From Nitrosopumilus oxyclinae (GTDB lineage: Archaea > Thermoproteota > Nitrososphaeria > Nitrososphaerales > Nitrosopumilaceae), in the NCBI RefSeq assembly GCF_013407165.1, contig NZ_CP026994.1, positions 620,001 through 684,000 of the forward strand: a stretch of 64,000 nucleotides of DNA, given 5' to 3'. Within the stretch, counting starts at the first letter, position 1. The number at the start of each line of letters is the position of its first letter. A program made the translations under genes and the position numbers. The notes below the pieces were generated by a model. The model had not been told where the DNA came from and did no database searches. It was given only the letters and a program-made list of their open reading frames with translations. Below, piece by piece: positions 29,376 through 38,602 of this stretch.

Positions 29376-30200
29376 TTGGTCTTTGAATTTTTACAACCTT
29401 TATCTGATATTGAAATAACTGGCGGATTAACTGTTCTTTCATTGTTATTTGGAGGAATAATTATGGGGGTTGGAATACTTGTTGCAAGAACTATAAGATT
29501 GCTTTTTTCAAAGTATTATGCCCCTAAATTACCTCAAGATTCTGCTAAAAACTTTGGAAAACTAATTTACTTTGGAATTATAATATTGTCTTTCCTTGTT
29601 TTTACTTCTACAACTGGTGTTGATTTTTCTGGATTACTTGTAGCTGGGGGAATCTTTGGAATTATCATTGGATTTGCAACACAATCAGTAGTATCTAATT
29701 TAATTTCAGGAATTTTCTTAATGATAGAAAAACCAGTTAAGCAAGGAGATAAGATTGAGATTCCTGGAACTGATGTTTCTGGAACTCTGTTAGATATTAG
29801 TACATTTTCTGTCCGAGTAAAAAAATTCGATGGTACTATTCTAAGAGTTCCAAATGAATCATTTTTTACTTCTAATATACGATCCTTAAGCTCAACTCCT
29901 GTTAGACGTTCTGAAGGAATAATTGGAATTGCATATAGAGAAGATATTGACGGTGCTATTTCAGTTCTTAAAAAAGCTATTCGTTCTTCCATGCCTTTTG
30001 TTTTGACATTGCCCGAACCTGACTTTAGAATAAAAGAATTAGCTGATTCAAGCGTAAATATTGAAATTTTGGTGTGGCATCCTAGAGATGATTGGGACCA
30101 AGTAGGACCTAAGTTACTCAAAGTTGCTAAAAATGCCCTTGATGCTGCAGGAATTGAAATTCCATTTCCTCAACGTGTTATTTGGAAAGCAAAAGAATAG
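29376..30200 (+). CDS. mscS: MscS-family mechanosensitive channel
   Basis: About 274 residues from TTG 29376; a longer frame would overlap DUF432. There are three membrane helices, the third being the pore (LLVAGGIFGIIIGFATQSVVSNLISGIFLMIEKPVKQGD). The beta domain has IPGTDVSGTLLDISTFSVRV and VPNESFF, and a C-terminal alpha/beta cage follows. The likely role is turgor release under hypo-osmotic shock. The start lies one base after the DUF432 stop, indicating coupling. Confidence 0.92.
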   Translation: MVFEFLQPLSDIEITGGLTVLSLLFGGIIMGVGILVARTIRLLFSKYYAPKLPQDSAKNFGKLIYFGIIILSFLVFTSTTGVDFSGLLVAGGIFGIIIGFATQSVVSNLISGIFLMIEKPVKQGDKIEIPGTDVSGTLLDISTFSVRVKKFDGTILRVPNESFFTSNIRSLSSTPVRRSEGIIGIAYREDIDGAISVLKKAIRSSMPFVLTLPEPDFRIKELADSSVNIEILVWHPRDDWDQVGPKLLKVAKNALDAAGIEIPFPQRVIWKAKE

Positions 30201-30482
30201 TTATGCTGTCTTTTGAATTAGTTTTTTCTCTGCTCTTCTCTTTTTGATCAAACTAAACATTATCATTCCAACATTAATTATTGAAACAATTTCAATTAGA
30301 TCTACTCCATACAAAAACCAGTCAATTACTGGATGAACTCTGGAGACGATTCCTGCTTCTAACATAATGTCTGCATTCCATATCATATGTGGAACTTGAA
30401 TGAATTGTATGATTGCAATTAAAACAACACTTCCTAATATTTTATTTTCATACCATTGCCAAAATTTATTCCATGCATTCAT
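30201..30482 (-). CDS. Small membrane protein
   Basis: A 93-residue protein with two hydrophobic helices (SVVLIAIIQFIQVPHMIWNA and DLIEIVSIINVGMIMFSLI) and a basic C-terminal tail (KKRRAEKKL). A conserved-looking HPVIDWFLYGVD lies between them. Family not recognised. It ends exactly at the stop of the mechanosensitive channel on the opposite strand. Confidence 0.7.
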   Translation of the reverse strand: MNAWNKFWQWYENKILGSVVLIAIIQFIQVPHMIWNADIMLEAGIVSRVHPVIDWFLYGVDLIEIVSIINVGMIMFSLIKKRRAEKKLIQKTA

Positions 30483-30601
30483 GTATTGTATTATTTTTTT
30501 CTTCTATTAAACAACGCGAAAATTAGATTGTCCTAATTAGACTCTCCTAATTTTTTTAGGCGTAATTGTTGTTAGTGTAAACTAATTAGTGTGTACTAAT
30601 T

Positions 30602-31990
30602 TTATTTTTCTGCATTGATAATTTCTTTACGCATCCAAATTGTTTTTCCTTTATGATCAATTAATTCAATATTCATTTCGTTTAGTTTGTCTCGAATTTT
30701 ATCTGCATCCTCAAATTGTTTTTCGTTTCTTGCTTTCTCTCTGTCGATGATCAATTTATCGATTTCTTCTTTTTGACTATCTGTTATTTTGGGAATTTCT
30801 AATCCAAGTATCTCTAACATTCTTTTTAATTCCTCTTTAATTATTTTAGAATTATTTATTCCAAGTTTTTCTTCAGCAGCTAATCTGTTAGTTTCTTTAA
30901 CTAACTGGAAAAATGCAGATAATGCCAAATGTGTGTTAAAGTCACTATTCAAAGCAGTATCAAATTCTATGCCTGTTTTAGTGACAAATTCGCCAATTTC
31001 ATCACTATTTTCGCTATTAGCATGAATTAATTCATAATGACAAGTTTCCACTTGTCTCCATTTTGTAAGATTTTCTTTTAATAATTCCTCAGAATAGTCT
31101 ATTGGTTTTGAATAATGTCCTGATAGACAGAATAATCTGATTATGTTTGGTCCCCAGTTCTCTAATACATATTTGATGGATTTTACATTTCCAATAGATT
31201 TTGACATTTTTTCTCCATCAATGGTGACCATTCCAACATGCATCCAAATTTTTGCAAATTGAACTCCTGTGCAAGATTCAGATTGTGCAATTTCATTTTC
31301 ATGATGAGGAAAAATTAAATCTCGTCCTCCACCATGAATGTCAAAATTTTCTCCTAGATACTTTATGCTCATAACTGAACATTCAATATGCCATCCGGGT
31401 CTTCCTTTACCCCAAGGACTATCCCAAGTGGGGCTGACATCTGATAGTTTCCATACTGCAAAATCTAAAGGGTCTTTTTTTTGCTCATCGATATCAATTC
31501 TAGCTCCTGATTGAAGTTCATCTATCTTCTTTTTAGATAATTTCCCATATTCTGAAAATTTTGAAACTGAAAAATAAACTCCGTTCTTTGTTGCATATGC
31601 GATATCTTTTTCAATTAATTTTTTAATGAAGTTAATAATATCTTCAATGTGTTCTGTTGCTTTTGGATAATTTGTTGCACGTTTTACATTTAATCCATCA
31701 AAATCGTTAAAATAATTCTCGATGTATTTTGTACTGATCTCTTCAGCTGTTTTATTTTCAGTCTTTGCGCGATTAATTATTTTATCATCAACATCTGTAA
31801 AATTTTGAATAAATTCAATTTCTATTCCTTTATTTTCAAGATATTTTCTTAGTACGTCGAAAACTATTATTGTTCTTGCATGGCCTATGTGAGATTCATC
31901 ATACACTGTGACTCCGCAGAGGTAAATTTTGACCTTTTTTGAAATATCTACCTCTTGTTCTGCTTTGGATAATGTATCTAACAGCTTCAT
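30602..31990 (-). CDS. cysS: Cysteinyl-tRNA synthetase
   Basis: Charges tRNA-Cys. I place the start at ATG 31990 (MKLLDTLSKAEQE), because the longer frame overlaps nadE; this gives 462 residues. Class I signatures are YLCGVTVYDESHIGHARTII (with the zinc-binding Cys) and the KMSKS loop GEKMSKSIGN. Zinc ligands continue with HIECSVMS and FPHHENEIAQSES. The ATG follows the nadE stop after one base, so the two are an operon. Confidence 0.96.
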   Translation of the reverse strand: MKLLDTLSKAEQEVDISKKVKIYLCGVTVYDESHIGHARTIIVFDVLRKYLENKGIEIEFIQNFTDVDDKIINRAKTENKTAEEISTKYIENYFNDFDGLNVKRATNYPKATEHIEDIINFIKKLIEKDIAYATKNGVYFSVSKFSEYGKLSKKKIDELQSGARIDIDEQKKDPLDFAVWKLSDVSPTWDSPWGKGRPGWHIECSVMSIKYLGENFDIHGGGRDLIFPHHENEIAQSESCTGVQFAKIWMHVGMVTIDGEKMSKSIGNVKSIKYVLENWGPNIIRLFCLSGHYSKPIDYSEELLKENLTKWRQVETCHYELIHANSENSDEIGEFVTKTGIEFDTALNSDFNTHLALSAFFQLVKETNRLAAEEKLGINNSKIIKEELKRMLEILGLEIPKITDSQKEEIDKLIIDREKARNEKQFEDADKIRDKLNEMNIELIDHKGKTIWMRKEIINAEK

Positions 31991-31991
31991 T

Positions 31992-32783
31992 CTATTCTCT
32001 ATTTGGTTTCTGGGGTAGCAATCTTTTATGTTCACTGTTTATGTGTAATTGTTGAATTTTTTCTATAGTGATTCGTGATATCTCTGTGTTTTTCTCTATT
32101 TCGTCAATTGAAAATTTTTTCTCTAACATGCAGTGCAAAATAGAATCTATCTCTTCGTATTGTATTCCTAATTCCTCTTCTGCCTCATGGTCTTTCCAAA
32201 GATGTGGACTGCTTTTTTTGGAAATAATTTTGTCTGGCACTCCCAAATGTTTAGCAATTTCTCTAACTTGTAGTTTGTATAATGAAATTATTGGTGTGAT
32301 ATCTGATGCCCCGTCACCAAATTTTGTAAAATATCCTATGTTGAATTCACTTTTATCACTTGATCCTAAAACGAGATAGTTTTTTGCATTTGCATAATAG
32401 TATAGTATGTTTGTTCGAACTCTAGCCCTGAGATTTCCTTTAGCTTTTTCATTTGGTTCTAAATACATTGAATATTCGTTTATGATTGGTTTGATATCAA
32501 TTAACTTGTACTCGATTCCTGTCAACGAAATCATTTTGAGTGCATCTTCTGTTTCAGATTTGGGAGTAATTGATGTATCTGGCATTATTAATGCAAGTGT
32601 TTTATCTTTTAGTTTTCTCTTACAAATGTAAGCTATTACTGCTGAGTCTATTCCTCCACTTAATCCTAAAATAACTCCTTTAGATTGATTTTTTTCTATT
32701 TGCTCTGATATAAAATTCTCAATTTCTTCAGTTATTGCTAGATAGTCTTGCTCTTTAATCTCATTTATGATGTCTTGATTCAA
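31992..32783 (-). CDS. nadE: NH3-dependent NAD+ synthetase
   Basis: It makes NAD from nicotinate adenine dinucleotide with ammonia. The 263-residue length lacks a glutaminase domain, so free ammonia is used, which suits an ammonia-oxidising lifestyle. The PP-loop is LGLSGGIDSAVIAY, and the NaAD-binding stretch is LVLGSSDKSEFNIGYFTKFG, then DGASDITPI. It is first in an operon with cysS. A 248-base upstream gap contains paired sequences. Confidence 0.95.
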   Translation of the reverse strand: MNQDIINEIKEQDYLAITEEIENFISEQIEKNQSKGVILGLSGGIDSAVIAYICKRKLKDKTLALIMPDTSITPKSETEDALKMISLTGIEYKLIDIKPIINEYSMYLEPNEKAKGNLRARVRTNILYYYANAKNYLVLGSSDKSEFNIGYFTKFGDGASDITPIISLYKLQVREIAKHLGVPDKIISKKSSPHLWKDHEAEEELGIQYEEIDSILHCMLEKKFSIDEIEKNTEISRITIEKIQQLHINSEHKRLLPQKPNRE

Positions 32784-32890
32784 TTATTATTTTTCTGAAT
32801 GTGTGAGAATAAAACTTATGCTTCTATTGAATATCTATTAGTTCATTTTGAACACACATTATTCCTTATACTAATTTGGAGTAGTATGAT

Positions 32891-32960
32891 CACAGAATAA
32901 TCTGTGCCCAACATAACCCATACCTAGTACGAGGAAAGGGCAATTGTCCCTTCTCCTTTA
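32891..32960. other. Two stable hairpins in the nadE-Rieske gap
   Basis: The first is cacaga-ataa-tctgtg at 32891-32906, a perfect 6-bp stem with a four-base loop. The second is at 32931-32955: aaggg-caattgt-ccctt, extended by gag/ctc pairs across small bulges and followed on the + strand by a T-rich tract. Candidates are a terminator for the Rieske gene (minus strand) or a small structured RNA upstream of nadE. No tRNA or 5S signature fits. Confidence 0.35.
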
Positions 32961-33031
32961 ATTCTCTAAACCTGTAATTGATGTAATTTGAAGAATTATT
33001 TGATATTTTGAGATGTGGAAATTTTTAATAA

Positions 33032-33337
33032 TTAGATGTCGATGTAAATACCGTCATCTCTAGCTTGTACTGGATATGTTTCAAGTTTTACATCTTTGAG
33101 ATAATCCGTTAATTGTCCGGTTTTGATATTATAATGCCAAAAATGTAATGGGCATTCCACAATATCTCCGTCTAATTTTCCTGGTGCAATTGATCCATCT
33201 TGATGTACGCAGAGATCATCCATTGCATGATATCCATCTTGATTGAAAACTGCAATTTGCTTACCATCTACTTTGAAAGCTTTTCCTTTACCTGCTGCTA
33301 CTGCACCTTTATCTGCAATTTTCTTCCAAGTCAACAA
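33032..33337 (-). CDS. Rieske [2Fe-2S] ferredoxin
   Basis: A 101-residue soluble Rieske protein. The cluster ligands are in the two motifs CVHQDGS and CPLHFWHYN, that is C-x-H and C-x2-H separated by 17 residues. No membrane anchor is present, so it is a dioxygenase-type ferredoxin or NirD-like electron carrier rather than a bc1 subunit. It stands alone, divergent from ahcY with a 63-base shared promoter. The partner enzyme is not in the window. Confidence 0.93.
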   Translation of the reverse strand: MLTWKKIADKGAVAAGKGKAFKVDGKQIAVFNQDGYHAMDDLCVHQDGSIAPGKLDGDIVECPLHFWHYNIKTGQLTDYLKDVKLETYPVQARDDGIYIDI

Positions 33338-33400
33338 ATCTCTGATATCTTTGTCATTTATTTACATTCGCATGATAGAATTTTATAGCCAGCAGGTTAG

Positions 33401-34651
33401 GTGAATTTGTTGAGTAAAGTAAAGTCTAGTCCAAAATTGATTAAAGATGGAAAGTTATCTTATGAATGGGCTCGATCTCATATGCAAATTCTTGATAATA
33501 CTATTAATCGATATAAAAAATCAAAACCTCTAAAGGGAATCACACTTGGATTTTGTCTTCACATTACTAAAGAAACATCCGTTTTACTAATGGGTGCAAA
33601 AGAGTTGGGCGCTACAGTTGCATGTTGTGGTGGAAATCCTCTCACAACACAAGACGACATTGCTGCATTTTTAGCCTCTCAAGGAATCAATGTTTATTCT
33701 TGGCATGGACAATCTGTAAAAGATTATGATTGGTGTATTGATCAAGTTCTAAAACACAAACCAGCTATTCTTACCGATGATGGTGCTGATATGAACATCA
33801 AAGCACATTTTGATAAACGGTTTAAAGATATGGAAATCCTTGGGGCAACTGAAGAAACCACCGCAGGTGTTACTAGAATCAGAGCTGTAGAAAACCAAGG
33901 GAAATTGCGTTATCCTGTTATTTTAGTTAATGAAGCATATACGAAGCACATGTTTGATAATAGATACGGAACTGGTCAGAGCACAATTGACGGATATCTT
34001 CGTGCAATGAATCTGCTTATGGCATCAAAACGTGTTGTAGTTATCGGTTATGGATGGGTAGGTCGTGGTGTTGCATCTAGATTTAATGGAATGGGTTCTA
34101 AAGTTATTGTAACTGAAGTTGATCCTATCAAAGCTCTTGAAGCACACATGGATGGATTTGAAGTAATGCCAATGAGTGAAGCTGCAAAGATTGGTGATAT
34201 GTTTGTTACATGCACTGGAATGACTAGTGTAATTAGAAAAGAACACATTATGAAAATGAAATCTGGTGCAATTATGGGCAACGTTGGTCACTTTGATGTT
34301 GAAATTGATAGTAAATTTTTGTTAAAATCTTCAAAATCAGTTAAAGAAGTGAGACCCAACCTCGATGAATGTACTTTGAGCAATGGAAAAATAGTGTATC
34401 TTATTGGACAAGGTCGTCTTGCAAATTTGGTTGCTGCAGAAGGACATCCTCCTGAAGTTATGGCACAATCATTTTCAAATCAAATACTTTCTGTATTGTA
34501 TATTCTCAAAAACCATAAAAAAATGGAAAACAAAATTATCGATGTTCCTGAGGAAATTGATCAACAAATTGCAGTTGATGCTCTAAAGGCAATGGATGTT
34601 AAAATTGATAAATTAACTCCTGAACAAGTAAAATACGCAAATAACTGGTAA
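33401..34651 (+). CDS. ahcY: S-adenosylhomocysteinase
   Basis: It hydrolyses S-adenosylhomocysteine to adenosine and homocysteine. Starts at GTG 33401. The 416-residue sequence shows LGFCLHITKETSVLLMGAKE, the NAD-binding VVVIGYGWVGRGVASRFNGM and a C-terminal HPPEVMAQSFSNQ. The closing VKYANNW is a shortened version of the usual YRY-type tail, as often seen in archaeal enzymes. It serves all SAM-dependent methyltransferases, such as that at 11892. MetRS follows 37 bases later. Confidence 0.95.
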   Translation: MNLLSKVKSSPKLIKDGKLSYEWARSHMQILDNTINRYKKSKPLKGITLGFCLHITKETSVLLMGAKELGATVACCGGNPLTTQDDIAAFLASQGINVYSWHGQSVKDYDWCIDQVLKHKPAILTDDGADMNIKAHFDKRFKDMEILGATEETTAGVTRIRAVENQGKLRYPVILVNEAYTKHMFDNRYGTGQSTIDGYLRAMNLLMASKRVVVIGYGWVGRGVASRFNGMGSKVIVTEVDPIKALEAHMDGFEVMPMSEAAKIGDMFVTCTGMTSVIRKEHIMKMKSGAIMGNVGHFDVEIDSKFLLKSSKSVKEVRPNLDECTLSNGKIVYLIGQGRLANLVAAEGHPPEVMAQSFSNQILSVLYILKNHKKMENKIIDVPEEIDQQIAVDALKAMDVKIDKLTPEQVKYANNW

Positions 34652-34688
34652 ACTTCTTAACCTCACTTCAGTCATTAAATAATATCAA

Positions 34689-36344
34689 ATGAACAAAAAA
34701 GCTATAATCACCAGTGCATTGCCATATGCAAATGGCGAAATTCATTTAGGACATGTTGCATCTACTTATCTTCCAGCTGATGTAACAACTAGATTTTTAA
34801 AAATGAATGGTGTTGAAGCTTACTATGTTTGTGCATCTGATGATTTTGGAACTCCAATCTTAATCCAGTCTGAAAAAGAAGGAAAAACACCTGCTGAATA
34901 TGTGGCACACTGGAATAAGCGAGACTACGAAGATTTTTCAGCATTCAATATTGATTTTGACTATTTTTACAAAACAAGTTCTACTGAAAACATTTCTTTT
35001 GTTCAAGATGTTTTCAAAAAGTTAAATGATTCTGGGCATATTTATGAAAAAGAAATTATCCAATTTTATTGCAATAATGATGAAAAATTCCTACCTGATA
35101 GATATGTGAAAGGCATATGTCCTTACTGTAAGGCAGATGATCAATATTCTGATCTTTGTGAGAGTTGTGGGCGTGTACCTGAAGAAATAACAGATCCAAA
35201 GTGCTCATTATGTGGAGCAACACCAACAAAAGAAAAAACCACACATTATTTTTTCAAACTCAAAAACTTTAGTGATTCATTAGCAAAATGGTTAGATGAG
35301 GCACCCAATTTACAAAAAGATGTAAAAAAATATGTTCAGAATTGGATCAAATCTGGACTAATTGATTGGGATATAACACGAGATATTCCTTGGGGTGTAC
35401 CAGTACCACTTGATGGTGCAGAAGGTAAGGTCTTCTATGGTTGGTTTGATAATCACCTGGCATACATTTCAACTGCATTAAAATTTCTTAATGATAAAGG
35501 AATTGATGGAAAAGAATTTTGGAATTCTGCTGACATTTACCACTTTATAGGAAAAGACATTGTATATCACCACTATCTTTTCTTACCTGCAATGAGATTG
35601 GGGATTGATTCAGAATACAAACTTCCAGATTACATTCCAACTCGTGGACATTTGACTTTACAATCAAAGAAAATTTCAAAAAGCAGGAATTGGTATATTG
35701 GTTTGAAACAATTTTTAGAATATTATCCTGCAGACTATCTTAGATTTTATCTTGTATCTATTAATCCATATTCTCAAGATGATCTGAATTTTGATTGGGA
35801 TGATTTCACAACAAGAATTAATTCTGAATTGATTGGAAATCTAGGAAATTTTGTAAATAGAGCACTTGGTTTTACAAAAAAAGCATTTGATGGAAAAGTT
35901 CCAGAAGTTGATTCATTTGATGAAAAAGATTCTGAGGCTGAACAAAAAATTAAAAACTTTGCAACTGATTTGAGTGACCTCATGGAACAAAACCATCTTG
36001 ATAGGGCATTGAAGAGAATTATGGAATTTTCATCATTTTTTAATCAATATTTTCAACACAAAGAACCTTGGAAAAAAGGACCTGGAACTGCAAACTGTGT
36101 GTATCTTTCAGTAAATGCTGCACGAGCGTTATCCATAGCCCTTTTCCCTTTCTTGCCTGAATCTTCACAAAAAATTTGGGAGCAATTGGGATTAGATGGT
36201 GAAATTAACAAATCTTCATGGAGTGACATGTCATTACTTGGAATCTCTCCAAATCATGTGCTGGGTGATGCATCTCCAATATTTGTTAAAGTTGAAGAAT
36301 CTGATATTGAAAAACACAAAAATCAATTGGGACCTTCTGAATAA
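34689..36344 (+). CDS. metG: Methionyl-tRNA synthetase
   Basis: Charges initiator and elongator tRNA-Met. The 551 residues have the HIGH-type motif PYANGEIHLGH and a KMSKS variant, KKISKS. The zinc knuckles CPYC, CESC and CSLC lie at about residues 140-178. An anticodon-binding helical bundle follows. The C-terminal dimerisation domain of longer bacterial enzymes is missing, as in many archaea. It may be cotranscribed with the hydrolase two bases downstream. Confidence 0.96.
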   Translation: MNKKAIITSALPYANGEIHLGHVASTYLPADVTTRFLKMNGVEAYYVCASDDFGTPILIQSEKEGKTPAEYVAHWNKRDYEDFSAFNIDFDYFYKTSSTENISFVQDVFKKLNDSGHIYEKEIIQFYCNNDEKFLPDRYVKGICPYCKADDQYSDLCESCGRVPEEITDPKCSLCGATPTKEKTTHYFFKLKNFSDSLAKWLDEAPNLQKDVKKYVQNWIKSGLIDWDITRDIPWGVPVPLDGAEGKVFYGWFDNHLAYISTALKFLNDKGIDGKEFWNSADIYHFIGKDIVYHHYLFLPAMRLGIDSEYKLPDYIPTRGHLTLQSKKISKSRNWYIGLKQFLEYYPADYLRFYLVSINPYSQDDLNFDWDDFTTRINSELIGNLGNFVNRALGFTKKAFDGKVPEVDSFDEKDSEAEQKIKNFATDLSDLMEQNHLDRALKRIMEFSSFFNQYFQHKEPWKKGPGTANCVYLSVNAARALSIALFPFLPESSQKIWEQLGLDGEINKSSWSDMSLLGISPNHVLGDASPIFVKVEESDIEKHKNQLGPSE

Positions 36345-36346
36345 TC

Positions 36347-37099
36347 ATGAAGCCTATTCCACGAATTTCTACAAGGGGGTACTATGATCTATCAAGTGGA
36401 GCAACTCTAAAAAATAATTCATATTATACATATCCCAAAAATGATTTTAAAAAATTAAACAATTCACAAGAAATTACTATCATGATTCATGGATTGAGAA
36501 ATGATAATGCAGGAGCTATTGCTAAAGTTGTTCTAGCTAAAAAACAATTACGTAAATTAGGATATGCTCATCCAGTAATTGGTTACAGCTATGACTCAAA
36601 CACAACTGGTGCCCATTTAATTAAACATGCAAAACGTTCGCTTGCAGTTGGTCAAAAAATTGCAATAAAAAATGGAAAAAATCTTGGAAAATTTATTGAA
36701 GATTTCAAAACCACTAGTCCTAAAACAAAGATAAGATTAATGGGTCATTCTTTAGGTTCACAGGTAATTTTGAGTACTTTGGAATATCTTGCAAAAAAGA
36801 AACAAAATATTGGAATTGTAGAGGCTGCTTATTTTTTTGGCGCATCAATTACTGAAGATGTTCCATCTTCAAAAAAATATGGAACAATTATTCAATCTAT
36901 AGTTAACTCGAAAATAGTGAATCATTATGCTCCAAAAGATGAAGTTCTTCTTTGGGCAAACAAGGAGAAATATGTTAAAGGTCCACTTGGTCTAAATGGT
37001 GCAATTGGAAAACCTGTGAAAAAATATTGCCAAAAATCAGTAAAGCCCAAAAATCATCGTTTTGCAAGTTATGCTCAAGTTTTGAATTCTTACCCTTAA
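36347..37099 (+). CDS. Alpha/beta hydrolase, TMCO4/DUF900-like
   Basis: A 250-residue protein with an alpha/beta-hydrolase core: the oxyanion segment ITIMIHGLRNDN, nucleophile elbow LMGHSLGSQVIL (Ser in GHSLG), and a later HYAPKDEVLLW holding the probable acid residue. No signal peptide. It starts two bases after metG, suggesting a transcription unit. The substrate is unknown. Confidence 0.8.
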   Translation: MKPIPRISTRGYYDLSSGATLKNNSYYTYPKNDFKKLNNSQEITIMIHGLRNDNAGAIAKVVLAKKQLRKLGYAHPVIGYSYDSNTTGAHLIKHAKRSLAVGQKIAIKNGKNLGKFIEDFKTTSPKTKIRLMGHSLGSQVILSTLEYLAKKKQNIGIVEAAYFFGASITEDVPSSKKYGTIIQSIVNSKIVNHYAPKDEVLLWANKEKYVKGPLGLNGAIGKPVKKYCQKSVKPKNHRFASYAQVLNSYP

Positions 37100-37171
37100 T
37101 TTCATGAACGTGTTGGTCTAGTATGATTCGTACGTTAGTATTTTATACCAAAAATGAAATTCATACTTATC

Positions 37172-37279
37172 ATGACAACGAGTATCGGCTCATCTAATAA
37201 CAAATCCATCCTATATCATCTTCATATTTTAGATGAACAGTATGATGTGCCTACAGATCTTTCTGAATATCCTTGCTAG
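37172..37279 (+). CDS. Possible 35-residue small protein
   Basis: The frame encodes MTTSIGSSNNKSILYHLHIL followed by DEQYDVPTDLSEYPC. A TATA box, ttttata, at 37141-37147 lies about 28 bases before this ATG, the leaderless spacing, while an earlier in-frame ATG at 37154 is too close. Promoter and composition together support a gene. Function unknown. Confidence 0.45.
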   Translation: MTTSIGSSNNKSILYHLHILDEQYDVPTDLSEYPC

Positions 37280-37320
37280 AGTCTAGAATCATTTTTAGAG
37301 TAGAAATTTCAAAAATATCT

Positions 37321-37437
37321 ATGAATGGAACTGCATGTGATAATTGCTTCACTGGATATCGACCAGGACAATTAATTTCATGTGAACAATGTGGCTCAGA
37401 ATTCTGTGATAGTTGTATTAAAAATCACAAACATTGA
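37321..37437 (+). CDS. Small zinc-finger protein (38 aa)
   Basis: Encodes MNGTACDNCFTGYRPGQLIS and a second half CEQCGSEFCDSCIKNHKH. Three C-x2-C pairs and a His-rich end would bind one or two zinc ions in a RING/FYVE-like cross-brace. ATG start. No function known. Confidence 0.7.
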   Translation: MNGTACDNCFTGYRPGQLISCEQCGSEFCDSCIKNHKH

Positions 37438-37488
37438 TCAAATTTGAAATCTTCAAAACTTCATAAAGTCTATTTTTAGCAAATCATT

Positions 37489-38409
37489 GTGGTACAATCA
37501 ATAAATTTTGTAGTTTTAGGTAAACAAGAAATTGCATCTGAGTTTGGAAAAAAAGGTACAGAATCTGATCTTACTCTTTATGATAGAAAAGAATCCGACA
37601 TTATCAAAACTTGGGTTATTCCAAATGGATTTCCTGATAAAATTCAGCCTCTCTTCCAAGCAATCAATTTGGCTGAATATATAATATTTCATGTTGATAA
37701 ATTAGATAAATTTACTGGTGAGCAAATCATTGCACTTGATTCTTTGAAAAAAGAAAAAGGAATTTTATCTCATACTTTTGATGTTGATGAATCAAAATTA
37801 AATATGATGATTAAAGGAACAGTGGTGGAAAATTACATCAAAGTTGAACAAGATAAAATCAAAGAAGAGATGGATAAACTGGAACCAATTACAAACAATG
37901 ATCCTTCTGAATTATTAATTGATCATTGTTTTGACGTGAAAGGAGTTGGAACTGTGATTTTAGGTAAGGTGACTAATGGAACTGTCAAACAATATGATAA
38001 TTTGAAATTATATCCAGCAGGAATTGATGTTTTAATAAAATCAATTCAAATGCATGATGATCCTGTATCTGAATCCATATGTCCTGCAAGAGTTGGATTG
38101 GCAGTTAAGGGTGCAAAACCTGATGAAGTTAGTCGTGGAGATGTTATTTCAGTAGAAGGTGCAGTTGATGTTAAAACTGAGATTGAACTTGATTTCAAAA
38201 AGAGTCCATTTTACAAAAGTGACATTGCAGAAAATCAGGGATGTCTGGTCAGTGTGGGTTTACAAATTAAAGCTGCAAAATTTTCCTCAATTTCTCCTCT
38301 TAAACTAACATTTGAAAAACCAATTGTTTGCAAAAAGGGTCAAGTTGCAGTTATTTTAAAACCTGAATCTACAACAATCAGAATACTTGGTAGTGGCACT
38401 ATCAAATAG
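37489..38409 (+). CDS. EF-Tu/SelB-like protein with a decayed GTPase domain
   Basis: A 306-residue protein starting at GTG 37489. The C-terminal two thirds match translation-factor beta-barrel domains 2 and 3 (FDVKGVGTVILGKVTNGTVK, then KSIQMHDDPVSESICPARVG and KGAKPDEVSRGDVIS). This is the pattern of EF-Tu, EF1A and SelB. The N-terminal 110 residues occupy the G-domain position but lack the GxxxxGKS, DxxG and NKxD motifs. It probably binds tRNA, ribosome or another factor without GTP hydrolysis. The role is unknown. Confidence 0.8.
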   Translation: MVQSINFVVLGKQEIASEFGKKGTESDLTLYDRKESDIIKTWVIPNGFPDKIQPLFQAINLAEYIIFHVDKLDKFTGEQIIALDSLKKEKGILSHTFDVDESKLNMMIKGTVVENYIKVEQDKIKEEMDKLEPITNNDPSELLIDHCFDVKGVGTVILGKVTNGTVKQYDNLKLYPAGIDVLIKSIQMHDDPVSESICPARVGLAVKGAKPDEVSRGDVISVEGAVDVKTEIELDFKKSPFYKSDIAENQGCLVSVGLQIKAAKFSSISPLKLTFEKPIVCKKGQVAVILKPESTTIRILGSGTIK

Positions 38410-38444
38410 ACTGATTTAATTAAATCAAAAATTATAATTGAATT

Positions 38445-38564
38445 ATGAAACCTGCACGTTCATGTCCTATTTGTCCCAAATGTGGTTCAAAGAGATTCAT
38501 TCGACTTGCAGGTGAAAAGGTCACTGTCAAATGTCGTTCATGTGACAAAATAATTGAGATTTAG
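38445..38564 (+). CDS. Small zinc-ribbon protein (39 aa)
   Basis: Encodes MKPARSCPICPKCGSKRFIR and LAGEKVTVKCRSCDKIIEI. Cysteines at C-P-I-C, C-P-K-C-G and C-R-S-C form a zinc ribbon. It lies between the EF-Tu-like gene and ilvC, 35 and 38 bases from each. Possibly RNA- or protein-binding. Confidence 0.75.
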   Translation: MKPARSCPICPKCGSKRFIRLAGEKVTVKCRSCDKIIEI

Positions 38565-38602
38565 ATTCTATAGTTAATATTTGCAATATTTTTCCTAGAA
38601 TC

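Noticed and set aside
29567-30121. 184-residue minus-strand frame opposite mscS
   Set aside because: It mirrors a well-supported channel gene and lacks its own motifs, so it is an antisense shadow.
32926-32938. Similarity of agtacgagg to the 23S sarcin-ricin loop
   Set aside because: Only about nine bases match and the flanks differ, so it is not an rRNA fragment.
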